NCBI RefSeq assembly: GCF_000172635.2
Contig: NC_018632.1
Coordinates: forward strand, 3,286,001 to 3,350,000
Length of the DNA stretch: 64,000 bases
Reading direction: 5' to 3'
From: Alteromonas macleodii ATCC 27126
Lineage (GTDB): Bacteria > Pseudomonadota > Gammaproteobacteria > Enterobacterales > Alteromonadaceae
How positions within the stretch are numbered: position 1 is the first letter of the stretch; each line of letters opens with the position of its first letter. Under the pieces are notes generated by a model that was not told the DNA's origin, did not search any database, and saw nothing but the letters and a program-made list of their open reading frames with translations. Of this stretch, positions 47,404 to 56,206 are shown piece after piece. Both the position numbers and the translations under genes were made by a program.

Positions 47404-48765
47404 CTAGTCGCTATTTTTGATGTCTTCCATATGGTATTTATCAATGAGCGAATACAACGTGGGACGAGTGACGCCAAGTAATTCTGCCGTTTTCGACATA
47501 TTCTTATCTGCTTTTTGATAGGCCCTGCGAATAGCTCGACTTTCAGCAATTTCTCGCACTTCACGCAGATTCAACGTTTCAGGCTCATCATGAGCATCTA
47601 CAGGCATCAAGCCTAAATCGTCAGGTTGAATTACCGTACCTTCAGCCATAATAACCGCCGACTTTAGCTTGTTTTGCATTTCTCGAATGTTGCCCGGCCA
47701 CTTATGGGCTAGCATGGCGTTAACTGCAGTTTCTGAAAAGCTCTTCGCTTTAGCTTTGAATTCTTCGCGATAAATATTCAAGAACGTACGTGCAAGTAAA
47801 ATAATGTCTTGGTCTCGTTCACGTAAAGGAGGGATCATGATCGGCATTTCCCCCACACGGTAATATAAATCTTCCCTGAACGTTTCTTGCGCCACCATAG
47901 CCTGTAAATCGCGGTGCGTTGCACAAATTACGCGTATATCAACGGGAATTTCATTGCGTCCACCAACGCGCTCGATCACGCGCTCCTGCAAAAACCGAAG
48001 CATCTTAGCTTGCAGACCAATGGGCATATCACCAATCTCATCTAAAAACAGTGTTCCGCCTTGTGCTGTTTCTATCTTGCCGACGGTGGTTTTGTTCGCG
48101 CCAGTAAACGCCCCTTTTTCGTAACCGAACAACTCACTTTCTAGTAAGTTCTCTGGGATAGACGCACAGTTAATAGCAACAAAAGGTTTGTCTTTTCTAG
48201 GGCTGTGTTCGTGAATACTGCGCGCGAAAACTTCTTTACCTGTGCCACTTTCACCAAGTAACAGAGTGCTTATGTCGGTATTGGCAATTTTCTCAGCGCG
48301 ACGTACCACTTTTTGAATAGCTTCGCTGTTACCCACTATTCTGGACATGCCAGAACGGGTGCGGGCAAGAATGCTATTCTCATGCTCTAACTTAGACAGG
48401 TTAAGCGCACGGTGCACCAATAATTTGATGGTATCTGAATCGATAGGCTTCTGATAAAAATCGTATGCCCCAAAATCGATTGCTTTTAATGCGTGTTGTT
48501 TATCGTTATTACCTGTAACAACGATAACTTTGGTTCTAGGCGCTAGCGCAATGATGTCGTGAAGAATACGCAAACCTTCCGACGCATTCGCTGGATCTGG
48601 CGGAAGCCCTAAATCTAGGGTAACAACCTTAGGTTCAAAACGACGGAGTTGGGCTATGGCAGATGTGTGATCGTCCGCAAAAACAACGTTGTAATCGGTA
48701 AGACTCCATTTAAGTTGCTTTTGGATACCTAAATCATCATCTACTACCAAAATGGTATCGGTCAT
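47404..48765 (-). CDS. prsR: Sigma-54-dependent response regulator PrsR, copy 1
   Basis: This 453-residue NtrC-type regulator has an N-terminal receiver (phospho-acceptor D51 in VVTLDLGLP), an AAA+ domain with Walker A GESGTGKE (171-178) and the sigma-54 contact loop GAFTGA (218-223), and a C-terminal Fis-type helix-turn-helix (NMSKTAELLGVTRPTLYSL). PrsR activates RpoN promoters of PEP-CTERM protein and exopolysaccharide genes in XrtA-type exosortase systems. It lies 75 bases after prsK in the same direction. The assignment depends on the pairing with PrsK; the exosortase genes themselves are outside the window. Confidence 0.88.
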   Translation of the reverse strand: MTDTILVVDDDLGIQKQLKWSLTDYNVVFADDHTSAIAQLRRFEPKVVTLDLGLPPDPANASEGLRILHDIIALAPRTKVIVVTGNNDKQHALKAIDFGAYDFYQKPIDSDTIKLLVHRALNLSKLEHENSILARTRSGMSRIVGNSEAIQKVVRRAEKIANTDISTLLLGESGTGKEVFARSIHEHSPRKDKPFVAINCASIPENLLESELFGYEKGAFTGANKTTVGKIETAQGGTLFLDEIGDMPIGLQAKMLRFLQERVIERVGGRNEIPVDIRVICATHRDLQAMVAQETFREDLYYRVGEMPIMIPPLRERDQDIILLARTFLNIYREEFKAKAKSFSETAVNAMLAHKWPGNIREMQNKLKSAVIMAEGTVIQPDDLGLMPVDAHDEPETLNLREVREIAESRAIRRAYQKADKNMSKTAELLGVTRPTLYSLIDKYHMEDIKNSD

Positions 48766-48840
48766 TTCATCATCCTATTATTCTACTTCATCCATCGAAA
48801 GGGAGTGGATTTGATAATATCCACTTTTTAGTTATACACC

Positions 48841-50913
48841 CTATCCTATCGGAAAATAAAGCGTAAAACAGCTACCGCGTCCAGGTTCACTTTGAACAGT
48901 TAGTTTGCCACCGATAGACTCGATATATGTTTTTGCATCATATGCACCAATACCCATACCAGCATTGCCTTTCGTGGTATCAAATGGCTTGAATAGTCGC
49001 TCTTCAATAAACGCTTTATCCATACCTGACCCTGTATCTTCTATCAAAACTAGCTGCGTTTTGTTGTCAGAATTTCCAGTAATCACCACGTCGACTTCTC
49101 CGTCATCTGCGGTTGCCTGCTGAGCGTTGCTGATTAGGTGATAAAGCACGTTTGCCACCTTATCCTTATCAACCGTCACGGCCGTTTCTTTTAGCACATG
49201 AACTGTTGGTAGCGGACGTAAACCTGAACAGCGGTTGTTGACCACATCTTTGGCCAGCTCCGAAATCAAAAATTCTGAGTTTACACCTTCTTCAACGGCC
49301 TTCTTATCAGTCAGCTGCTTGAGCATTTTTTCCATTCTTGCCTTAGTATGCTCCAAGGTTTCGAAGGTGTCTTCGATAAATTCAGGGTTGTGTTTATGCT
49401 GTTGAGCATTGGCAAGAATAAGGTCGACTTGAGCAAGTACATTTTTTAAGTCATGTAAAACGAACGCAGACATTCGATTGAATGCCGCAAATTGGGCGTT
49501 TTCTGCTACCACTTGAGCGGCCTCGTGGTGCTGCATGTATGTGCCTACTTGCTCAGATACGGCGGTTAGATAGTCTTTCACTTCCCAATTTAAAGTGATT
49601 TTTTCATTGTCTCCTGACGCGAGAACAGCAAATCCCCACAGTTTTCCCTCTTTTAAGAAAGGCACGAAGAGTTGGTAGCCCCATGCTTTTAGTGCATCTC
49701 TATCTAGCTTTAACCCCTCGTAATCGAATGGTTTGACGAGGTAGGCGTCCGTATCAATGATCCAGCCATTTTTGTCGCTGTAACTTGCGAGCGTTTCCAA
49801 CGTTGTACAGGTAGCGTTGTTTTCTTTCGAATCAGTTGACGCTTCATTGTTATCTGTTGACGCAGTGTTTGTAATAGGTGATGCCTTAGCCACGCATTCA
49901 TAGCCATTCTGCGTTACTTTAAACAGCAGACCTGACTCATATTGAATGGCGTTAAGCATTCCGGTTAGGCCAGCGTGGTAAACATCTGATGAGGTATCCC
50001 CTGCACGTGTTAACCACTGCGTTAATTTCACCCATTCAACCCGGTAGTCGAACTGATTCGCAAAGAAATGTTTAGTGATAAATACTTTTATCTTAGTGCG
50101 AAAGCCGTTGGACAAGAATACCGTGGCGAGCAATGCGAATGACATCACAACCAATATGATTTGAACCGTCGCTCCCCAGTTGCCTCCCATATAATTTATG
50201 GCGTAGCCGACAACAGCCATCACAAAAAGATAACCGCCCGCCACTAAGAGTAGAGAGCTGTGCAATACCACGTCCCGCGAGATAAAGATATCAATGCCCC
50301 AGTGATGAATTCGTCGAATCGATATGACGAGTAAGGGCATTAACAAGAAGTAAATATAGCCTCGTGCCGCTATGTAGCCAATTTCAACCTGGTTTACCAT
50401 GGTAGCGTTTGCATAGGTAACGAACTCAAACAGGTTGGTAGCTCCCAGATAAATAATAATGGGTTTAAACGCCCACTGCTCACGCCCCGCCTGTCGATAC
50501 ACAACTTCCAGAAGAACAAGCACTTCTAATGACAGCACGATCAGTACAAGAAAGCTCCACGCGGGATTTACTACCAATAGATAAGGGGCGAGCAATGCTG
50601 CTAGTGCGGGGGCAATAATAATTAACGTTACAGGTCGTTTTAGAACGTCGAAGATATTACTAAAGCTGGTCTGTATACAGCCAGCCAAAAAGAGTAGCCA
50701 TGCGAGCTGCTTAAGCACGTCAGCGCTGAGTAACCAGCTTAGCGAGATAGGTCCAAATAGCGAAGTGATTAAGGTTGTAGACCATAAAAAGGTGGCTGCG
50801 GTCGCCAACACCAATAAATGCTTGGCTACGCCGGGTTTGCGTACCGTTAACAACAGCAATAAAAGGGCTAAGTGCGCCAGACTATTTAACCCATAGCCTA
50901 CATCTGAAATCAT
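48841..50913 (-). CDS. prsK: Membrane sensor histidine kinase PrsK, copy 1
   Basis: The 690-residue protein has about eight N-terminal transmembrane helices (1-270), a GAF-like region (about 295-460), a phospho-acceptor motif FVLHDLKN with H487, and a HATPase domain (about 580-690) with ISNAQQAT, EDTGSGM and GNAGMGIGAYDAK. A multi-helix sensor joined to GAF and an HDLKN-type kinase core is the PrsK layout of PEP-CTERM/XrtA systems. It should phosphorylate PrsR. A Ser/Asn/Thr-rich insertion at about 347-370 interrupts the GAF-like part. Confidence 0.88.
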   Translation of the reverse strand: MISDVGYGLNSLAHLALLLLLLTVRKPGVAKHLLVLATAATFLWSTTLITSLFGPISLSWLLSADVLKQLAWLLFLAGCIQTSFSNIFDVLKRPVTLIIIAPALAALLAPYLLVVNPAWSFLVLIVLSLEVLVLLEVVYRQAGREQWAFKPIIIYLGATNLFEFVTYANATMVNQVEIGYIAARGYIYFLLMPLLVISIRRIHHWGIDIFISRDVVLHSSLLLVAGGYLFVMAVVGYAINYMGGNWGATVQIILVVMSFALLATVFLSNGFRTKIKVFITKHFFANQFDYRVEWVKLTQWLTRAGDTSSDVYHAGLTGMLNAIQYESGLLFKVTQNGYECVAKASPITNTASTDNNEASTDSKENNATCTTLETLASYSDKNGWIIDTDAYLVKPFDYEGLKLDRDALKAWGYQLFVPFLKEGKLWGFAVLASGDNEKITLNWEVKDYLTAVSEQVGTYMQHHEAAQVVAENAQFAAFNRMSAFVLHDLKNVLAQVDLILANAQQHKHNPEFIEDTFETLEHTKARMEKMLKQLTDKKAVEEGVNSEFLISELAKDVVNNRCSGLRPLPTVHVLKETAVTVDKDKVANVLYHLISNAQQATADDGEVDVVITGNSDNKTQLVLIEDTGSGMDKAFIEERLFKPFDTTKGNAGMGIGAYDAKTYIESIGGKLTVQSEPGRGSCFTLYFPIG

Positions 50914-50956
50914 CCTTTTATCTCACCTTTATTATCATTATTTAGGAGATGAAATA

Positions 50957-50985
50957 CAGGGAGGCGCATTGATGCAACGTCCCTG
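50957..50985. other. Hairpin after the ketoacyl synthase gene, copy 1
   Basis: CAGGGA and TCCCTG pair across 17 bases that contain a further small palindrome. It lies between the synthase stop and prsK and may be a weak terminator. The second copy is at 62322-62350. Confidence 0.35.
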
Positions 50986-51060
50986 AAACCTTCGATATAC
51001 AGCACATAACGTTTTTTAGCTAGGTACGGTGCGCAGGCATCGCCCGCGCTATGATAAAAA

Positions 51061-52185
51061 CTATCGTTTACGGATCACTAGTGAGCCAATTGAATACCCT
51101 GCACCGAAAGAGCAAAGTACTCCCACGTCACCGGCAACCAGGTCTTCATGGTTTAAACCAAACGCAATCACAGAACCCGCAGAAGCCGTGTTGGCATACT
51201 CGTCCAACACAATTGGCGCTTCGGTACGGTCAGCATCGCGACCTAACAGGCGTTTGCAAATCAAGGTGTTCATATTGATATTAGCTTGGTGAAGCCACCA
51301 ACGCTTGACGCCTTCTGGCGTAATGTCGTGACTCGCTAAATGCGCTTCAATATGCGCTGCTGCCAATGGACACACTTCCTTGAAAACTTTGCGACCCGCT
51401 TGATGGAACAGCTTATCAGGTCCATACGGATCAACGTCTTCGGCACGTGTCATGTAACCAAAATTAGAACGAATATTGTTTGAGAATTTCGTCAATGCTT
51501 TGGTGCTTAGCACGTCGTACACGTGCTCACTTTTGGCGGTTTCAGCAAGCTCAAGCACCGTCGCCGTAGCCACATCGCCAAAAATAAAGTGACTGTCGCG
51601 ATCAGCGTAGTTAATTTGCGGTGAGACCAACTCAGGGTTAATAACCAACACGCGAGTCGCATTTTTCGCGCTCAGCATTTCATAGGCGCGATGCATACCG
51701 AACGTTGCTGCAGAACAAGCAACTAGCATATCGAAACCAAACCCTTCAATATTAAGGGCTTCTTGTACTTCAATTGCAATCGCAGGATAAGCACGCTGGG
51801 TGTATGCACACGACACAATCACAGCATCAATCTCATCGGCAGTAACATTGGCGGATGCAAGAGCTAACTTGGCCGCTTCGACGGCAATTTCACCTTGGTG
51901 AGAAAGTTCGTCATCTGCTCGAGGGGCAATCTTAGGCTTCATTCGAGTGATGTCTAGCGCACCCTCTTTTCGATAGATGTAGCGACTTTTAATTCCTGAT
52001 GCTTTTTCGATGAACTCTGCACTTGAATAAGGCATTGCTGCTACATCACCTGATTCGATTTGCGCTTTATTTTCTTCGTTAAACGCATCTACGTAAGCAT
52101 TGTAGCTATCTACGAGCTCTTCGTTAGTTATACTGTCTTTAGGGTGCCATACACCCACACCACTAATCACAACTTGCTGAGACAT
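51061..52185 (-). CDS. 3-oxoacyl-ACP synthase III-like enzyme, copy 1
   Basis: This 374-residue thiolase-fold enzyme carries the FabH-type triad: C157 in LVACSAATFG, H299 in WWLHQANINMN and N332 in EYANTASAGS. It is longer than housekeeping FabH (about 317), with an extra N-terminal helical segment (about 25-60), as in FabH-like enzymes used for special acyl chains. The start at 52185 has GAGA seven bases upstream; an ATG two codons earlier touches that site. It is transcribed towards prsK. A role in producing an acyl chain for a lipid or secondary metabolite is possible. Confidence 0.85.
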   Translation of the reverse strand: MSQQVVISGVGVWHPKDSITNEELVDSYNAYVDAFNEENKAQIESGDVAAMPYSSAEFIEKASGIKSRYIYRKEGALDITRMKPKIAPRADDELSHQGEIAVEAAKLALASANVTADEIDAVIVSCAYTQRAYPAIAIEVQEALNIEGFGFDMLVACSAATFGMHRAYEMLSAKNATRVLVINPELVSPQINYADRDSHFIFGDVATATVLELAETAKSEHVYDVLSTKALTKFSNNIRSNFGYMTRAEDVDPYGPDKLFHQAGRKVFKEVCPLAAAHIEAHLASHDITPEGVKRWWLHQANINMNTLICKRLLGRDADRTEAPIVLDEYANTASAGSVIAFGLNHEDLVAGDVGVLCSFGAGYSIGSLVIRKR

Positions 52186-52329
52186 AGGCATTCTCTATTA
52201 TTTGATAGCACTATGGCGGTATTGAGCATTGCGTTACTCTGTGTCCTAAACGCATCTATACCAGTGCAATTGAGCCTAATCGTATTTACCTTTAAAAATA
52301 CGACTGCGTTTTATGTGTTATAGCTTACC

Positions 52330-52818
52330 CTAATCCTTAAACGGTGTAACCATAGTGAACGCAAGGAAAGCTCTATTCCTCCGTTTAATACCAGCACTCG
52401 CGCTAAGATTAAAACAGTGATCGGCTGGGCAATTACATTCATCCTTGCAGCAAGGCATGTCGCTCATCTGCGATGCTTTCACGCTTTTCACGCCTGCATT
52501 GCTAACTTGGACGCCGTCGAGCTGAGCGGGTTTGCTCTTGCTGTTTTTAGCACTTAAATCCGCATGTTGTGATGACAATTCTTGGTGCTGACAATGTGTA
52601 TTAGCAGACTCAGGCATTCGAACCTGATGGTTAGCATGAGCAGCATCCGACTGCGGTGTCATCACCGCCATTGAATGAGCATGTTCGTATGAATGTTCGA
52701 TAGATACAGCGCTACCTGACGACACGAGGGCCACCATTAAAAACAGTGTAAGGATAAACGAACTTGCATTCGCCGACCTATACCGTTTGCGCGTTAAACT
52801 AATCCGAAACTTTCTCAA
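52330..52818 (-). pseudogene. Chimeric, truncated CopL-like gene at the duplication junction
   Basis: The first 142 residues equal the intact CopL-like protein, up to NLSASA. At the duplication junction (52394-52395) the frame passes into intergenic sequence and ends after 20 unrelated residues (GIKRRNRAF...). The signal peptide, His-rich part and Cys cluster survive; the 42-residue C-terminal part is lost. It may still be expressed from its duplicated upstream region. No cus genes follow it. Confidence 0.85.
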
Positions 52819-52911
52819 ATACTGTACTCAAAATATTGCTGTCTATTGTGCAACGAAATAATAGCGTGATGTGACCAAGCAGTAAAGCCAGCCGTTAATG
52901 TCGCTAAGCTA

Positions 52912-52953
52912 GGGCCTGTTGACCTTTATTGTACACCAAAGGTCAACAAGCCC
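52912..52953. repeat. Long inverted repeat (hairpin), copy 2
   Basis: This is the duplicate of the 16-base-arm hairpin downstream of the hydrolase gene, with the same arms and loop. Confidence 0.75.
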
Positions 52954-52960
52954 CAGTAAC

Positions 52961-54046
52961 TTATTCAAACTGAGACAGGTAATCTCGCAACATAAGGCCC
53001 ATGGTTGAAAATAGCGGGTTTGCTTTAGGTACCGCACACTCTTCTTGCTGATTAACCATGCTTGCGTTGAAATTCATTTTATTGAGCAAGCTTGTATTCA
53101 CAACTAAATCTGCATGGCACAACCCGTACGATTCATCGATAACGAAAAAGGTATTCGGACCTTTACTTGCGTCCATTAACTGCTCTATGCCGCGAATTGG
53201 CGTGGTTACATCAGCTTGAGAATGAGCGGCAAATAGCGGCACTTCAATTTGCTGTCCTTCCTCGACTTTGTCCCGAATGATGTTTATTAAATCCATCAAT
53301 TCCAACCCTGCTAAACCTGCCACATTTGGATACTTATAAGGGTTGGGGCCATGAGTTTGATAGGTTCCATCAATAATTCTGGCTAAAAGTTTAATGCCCC
53401 AAATTCGAGACATACTTTCAGCATTATCAGACAGCGCCAGCGCGCCAGAAAATAGCATAAGACCATCAATATTATTTACTTCGTTTCCTGCACTATCCAG
53501 ATAATGTTCAACCGCCAGCGCACCACCTGTAGAGAAGCCACCTACAAGCAAAGTATCACCCATGCTATCAGCCAATTTAATGACTTCATCAACATGCCCC
53601 TGCCAGCGCTCAGCTAAATCCCAGTCAGACATGTCATCATCTGCATCTCGTTTACCATGCCCAGGCAAAAGCGGCACGACTACAGTAAAACCCTGTTCAA
53701 ATAAGATGTTGGCGATTTCACGCATAAAGAAAGGTGAGTCGCTTAAGCCGTGGATAAGCACTGCCACCTTGCTGCTTGATTTGTTGGTCAGCATGAAAGG
53801 CGAATTGCCTTCATTGCGCAATACGTTGCTGCATACCGAAAAACGATTGAGTGCCGTTTCTCTACACGGCTGGGTTTGGCCCCACTCTTTTTCGTAAAAT
53901 GCTTTGAACTGATTTTGAAGGTCTGAAAAACTTCTGCTTTTCATTTCGCTCGTATCGGGTATAGATAAATTTGCGGCTATAGCCATATTTACACCTAAAA
54001 GCGCAACAATACCTATGAGCATTTTTACAAAAAACTTCGATGACAC
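52961..54046 (-). CDS. Exported alpha/beta hydrolase (lipase/S33-like), copy 2
   Basis: The translation is the same 361 residues as copy 1, with the S172, D279, H311 triad and signal peptide. It keeps its GTG start, ribosome site and downstream hairpin, so both copies should be expressed equally. The substrate is unknown. Confidence 0.82.
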   Translation of the reverse strand: MSSKFFVKMLIGIVALLGVNMAIAANLSIPDTSEMKSRSFSDLQNQFKAFYEKEWGQTQPCRETALNRFSVCSNVLRNEGNSPFMLTNKSSSKVAVLIHGLSDSPFFMREIANILFEQGFTVVVPLLPGHGKRDADDDMSDWDLAERWQGHVDEVIKLADSMGDTLLVGGFSTGGALAVEHYLDSAGNEVNNIDGLMLFSGALALSDNAESMSRIWGIKLLARIIDGTYQTHGPNPYKYPNVAGLAGLELMDLINIIRDKVEEGQQIEVPLFAAHSQADVTTPIRGIEQLMDASKGPNTFFVIDESYGLCHADLVVNTSLLNKMNFNASMVNQQEECAVPKANPLFSTMGLMLRDYLSQFE

Positions 54047-54076
54047 TATTATTCTCCGCTACGGATAATTAATAAA

Positions 54077-54106
54077 AAACGGGAGCAGTTTACCATGCTC
54101 CCGTTT
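54077..54106 (-). terminator. Intrinsic terminator after the peroxiredoxin gene, copy 2
   Basis: This duplicates the 11-bp stem terminator of copy 1, with A-run and T-run intact. Confidence 0.88.
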
Positions 54107-54133
54107 CTTGTGACGATTAATACGTATATTACG

Positions 54134-54874
54134 TTAGCTAAAGTAAACCTCTAGATCGTCAGAACCACCGATATGTTTACCACCGATAAAGACCTGCGGC
54201 ACAGTTTCACGACCGCTAATCGCCGTTAAGCTGGTTAGTGATGCATCTTTGCCCAACACGATTTCTTCGTACTCGTAGCCTTTTTCATCAAGCAGTTTTT
54301 TCGCTTTAGCACAGAAAGGACAACCCGGTTTTGTGATAATAGAAACAGGTGCGTTAGTTTGCTCCTCTGGCGCAATGTAAGCCAGCATGGTATCTGCATC
54401 CGACACCTCAAACGGGTCGCCAGCTACATCAGGTTCAATAAACATTTTGTCTACCACGCCATCTTTCACTAGCATCGAGTAACGCCAACTTCTTTTGCCG
54501 AAACCCAAATCCGCTTTATCGACTAGCATACCCATGCCATCGGTAAATTCTCCGTTACCGTCGGGAATAACGGTTATGTTAGCGGCTTCTTGATCTGCGG
54601 CCCATGCATTCATAACGAAAGTATCGTTTACCGATACACAAACAATCTCATCAATGCCGTGTTTCGCAAACTTTTTCGCTAAAGCGTTATAGCGAGGCAA
54701 GTGGGTAGAAGAACAGGTTGGTGTAAAAGCACCTGGAAGTGAGAAGACCACAACATTTTTGCCAGAAAATAATTCATCTGTCGTTTTCGTTACCCACGTC
54801 TCACCTTCTCGGCACGGAAATGAAACGCTAGGTACTTTTTGGCCTTCTTTGGAAGTGAAGCGACTTTCTGACAT
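54134..54874 (-). CDS. Peroxiredoxin 5-glutaredoxin fusion, copy 2
   Basis: The 246-residue translation equals copy 1, with C54 and the C185-P-F-C188 motif. The complete divergent promoter region is also duplicated, so peroxide-reducing capacity could be doubled in this strain. Confidence 0.95.
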   Translation of the reverse strand: MSESRFTSKEGQKVPSVSFPCREGETWVTKTTDELFSGKNVVVFSLPGAFTPTCSSTHLPRYNALAKKFAKHGIDEIVCVSVNDTFVMNAWAADQEAANITVIPDGNGEFTDGMGMLVDKADLGFGKRSWRYSMLVKDGVVDKMFIEPDVAGDPFEVSDADTMLAYIAPEEQTNAPVSIITKPGCPFCAKAKKLLDEKGYEYEEIVLGKDASLTSLTAISGRETVPQVFIGGKHIGGSDDLEVYFS

Positions 54875-55024
54875 AACAACCTCTTATCGGTAATCTCAAT
54901 TATAAAGTAAGAAGACTAGAATGAGTTTTTGCACAAATCAATAGGTATTGTCTTACATTCGTTAATATCGATTTTGATGCTGAACCTAGCTGATAGCCTG
55001 CCTATGCTTTGAGTGGAGGTTAGG

Positions 55025-55056
55025 TACGGTCGTAACACCATTCACGACCCACCGTA
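55025..55056. promoter_or_regulatory. Nested inverted repeat upstream of parA-like gene, copy 2
   Basis: This is the duplicate of the GGTCGT/ACGACC element. If it is the partner protein's operator, two sites 11.4 kb apart now exist. Confidence 0.4.
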
Positions 55057-55099
55057 ACGCTCAGTATTTTAACATAAGCGATATTCGAGGGTTATCACC

Positions 55100-55795
55100 A
55101 TGATTATTTTGGTTGGTGGAGAAAAAGGCGGTAGCGGAAAGAGCTGCCTGGCACAAAACATTGCAGTGTATCTTCGCACTGAAAAAGGTGCCAAGGTGTT
55201 AATGGTCGACTGTGACCCGCAGCGAACGACCTCAGACTGGATCCAAGAGCGTAAAGCTAACCCTCGTCTCGCTGAAATTAACTGTGTTCAGTTATACGGT
55301 AAAATACGTAACGAATTACTTAGCCTGCGTCAGTATTACGATTACGTTGTAATAGACTGTGGTGGACAAGATAACCTAGCGCTTCGCTCGTCAATGGCGG
55401 TTGCTGACCATATACTGATTCCACTTAGACCCAAACGTCGCGATCTCAAAACGGTACCTCACATGGAAGATATTTTATCTACCTGTAAAATGGTTAACCC
55501 GAAAATGAACGCCGCGTTCGTTATCACACAGTGCCCTTCTCTACCTAGCCTGGCAAACCGTATTCTAGAGGCAAAAGAAGTGTGTCGCTCATTTGGTATT
55601 CCCGTCCTAAACTCTGTTACTTTTAGTAGAAACATGTATGACGATTCAGAAGAGTCAGGGCAGTCAGTTATTGAGAGTGAACCAGAAGGTAAAGCGGCCA
55701 CAGAAATAAGAACCTTGTTTGAAGAGCTACTAGCTGGCAAAGTGGAGGATGCTTATGAGTTTACTCAACCTCAAAAAGTCGAAGCCGTTAGCTAA
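55100..55795 (+). CDS. ParA/MinD-type ATPase, copy 2
   Basis: The translation equals copy 1 (231 residues; deviant Walker A EKGGSGKS). Small ParA proteins work at tuned ratios with their partner; here both partners are doubled together, which keeps the ratio. Confidence 0.88.
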   Translation: MIILVGGEKGGSGKSCLAQNIAVYLRTEKGAKVLMVDCDPQRTTSDWIQERKANPRLAEINCVQLYGKIRNELLSLRQYYDYVVIDCGGQDNLALRSSMAVADHILIPLRPKRRDLKTVPHMEDILSTCKMVNPKMNAAFVITQCPSLPSLANRILEAKEVCRSFGIPVLNSVTFSRNMYDDSEESGQSVIESEPEGKAATEIRTLFEELLAGKVEDAYEFTQPQKVEAVS

Positions 55796-56078
55796 GCCCA
55801 ATCTACGAACTGTAGAAGATTTTATCGACGATGCGCTGCTTTATGCCCAAGGTAAAGTGGATAAAAAGCAACCATCGGCGGCAAAAAACGATTTAAAAGA
55901 CGTTCGTACAGACCGCGTTGTGCCGATAAGAAAGCCTGCAAAATCAGAAGGTATGCGACATGCTACCTTTACGTTAACACCGCAATGTATTGAAAAACTT
56001 GCAAACATTGCCCAAAAGACAGGTAAAGCCAAGTCTGCACTGATTCGAGAGTGGATTGAAAATAACAGCATAAATTAG
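55755..56078 (+). CDS. Ribbon-helix-helix partner of the ParA-like ATPase, copy 2
   Basis: The translation equals copy 1 (107 residues from the preferred start). It overlaps the ParA-like gene in the same way. Confidence 0.75.
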   Translation: MSLLNLKKSKPLAKPNLRTVEDFIDDALLYAQGKVDKKQPSAAKNDLKDVRTDRVVPIRKPAKSEGMRHATFTLTPQCIEKLANIAQKTGKAKSALIREWIENNSIN

Positions 56079-56206
56079 ACTAAAGTATAAATCCAAATAC
56101 GTATTTCATTCGTTTTATCCTTCACAATAATAATGTTGCCTTGGCGTTAGCCTACTGGGATACTCACCGACAGCATGTTCTGACAGCGTATAGGAGATAC
56201 AATCGA

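Larger units (their letters stand above)
41029..52393. repeat. Tandem duplication, copy 1 (11,365 bp)
   Basis: This unit is repeated head-to-tail by the next one. It begins inside the CopL-like gene and ends downstream of the ketoacyl synthase gene's promoter side. All genes recur at an offset of exactly 11,365, so there are no net insertions or deletions between copies. The flanking junctions share only GC (41029-41030, 52394-52395, 63759-63760). Confidence 0.95.

Noticed and set aside
47307..47564. 85-residue minus-strand frame overlapping the end of prsR
   Set aside because: It is out of frame with the prsR helix-turn-helix region and has no family features.
52060..52323. 87-residue plus-strand frame upstream of the ketoacyl synthase gene
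   Set aside because: It is mostly antisense to the synthase, hydrophobic by chance, and without a ribosome site; the same holds for its copy at 63425-63688.
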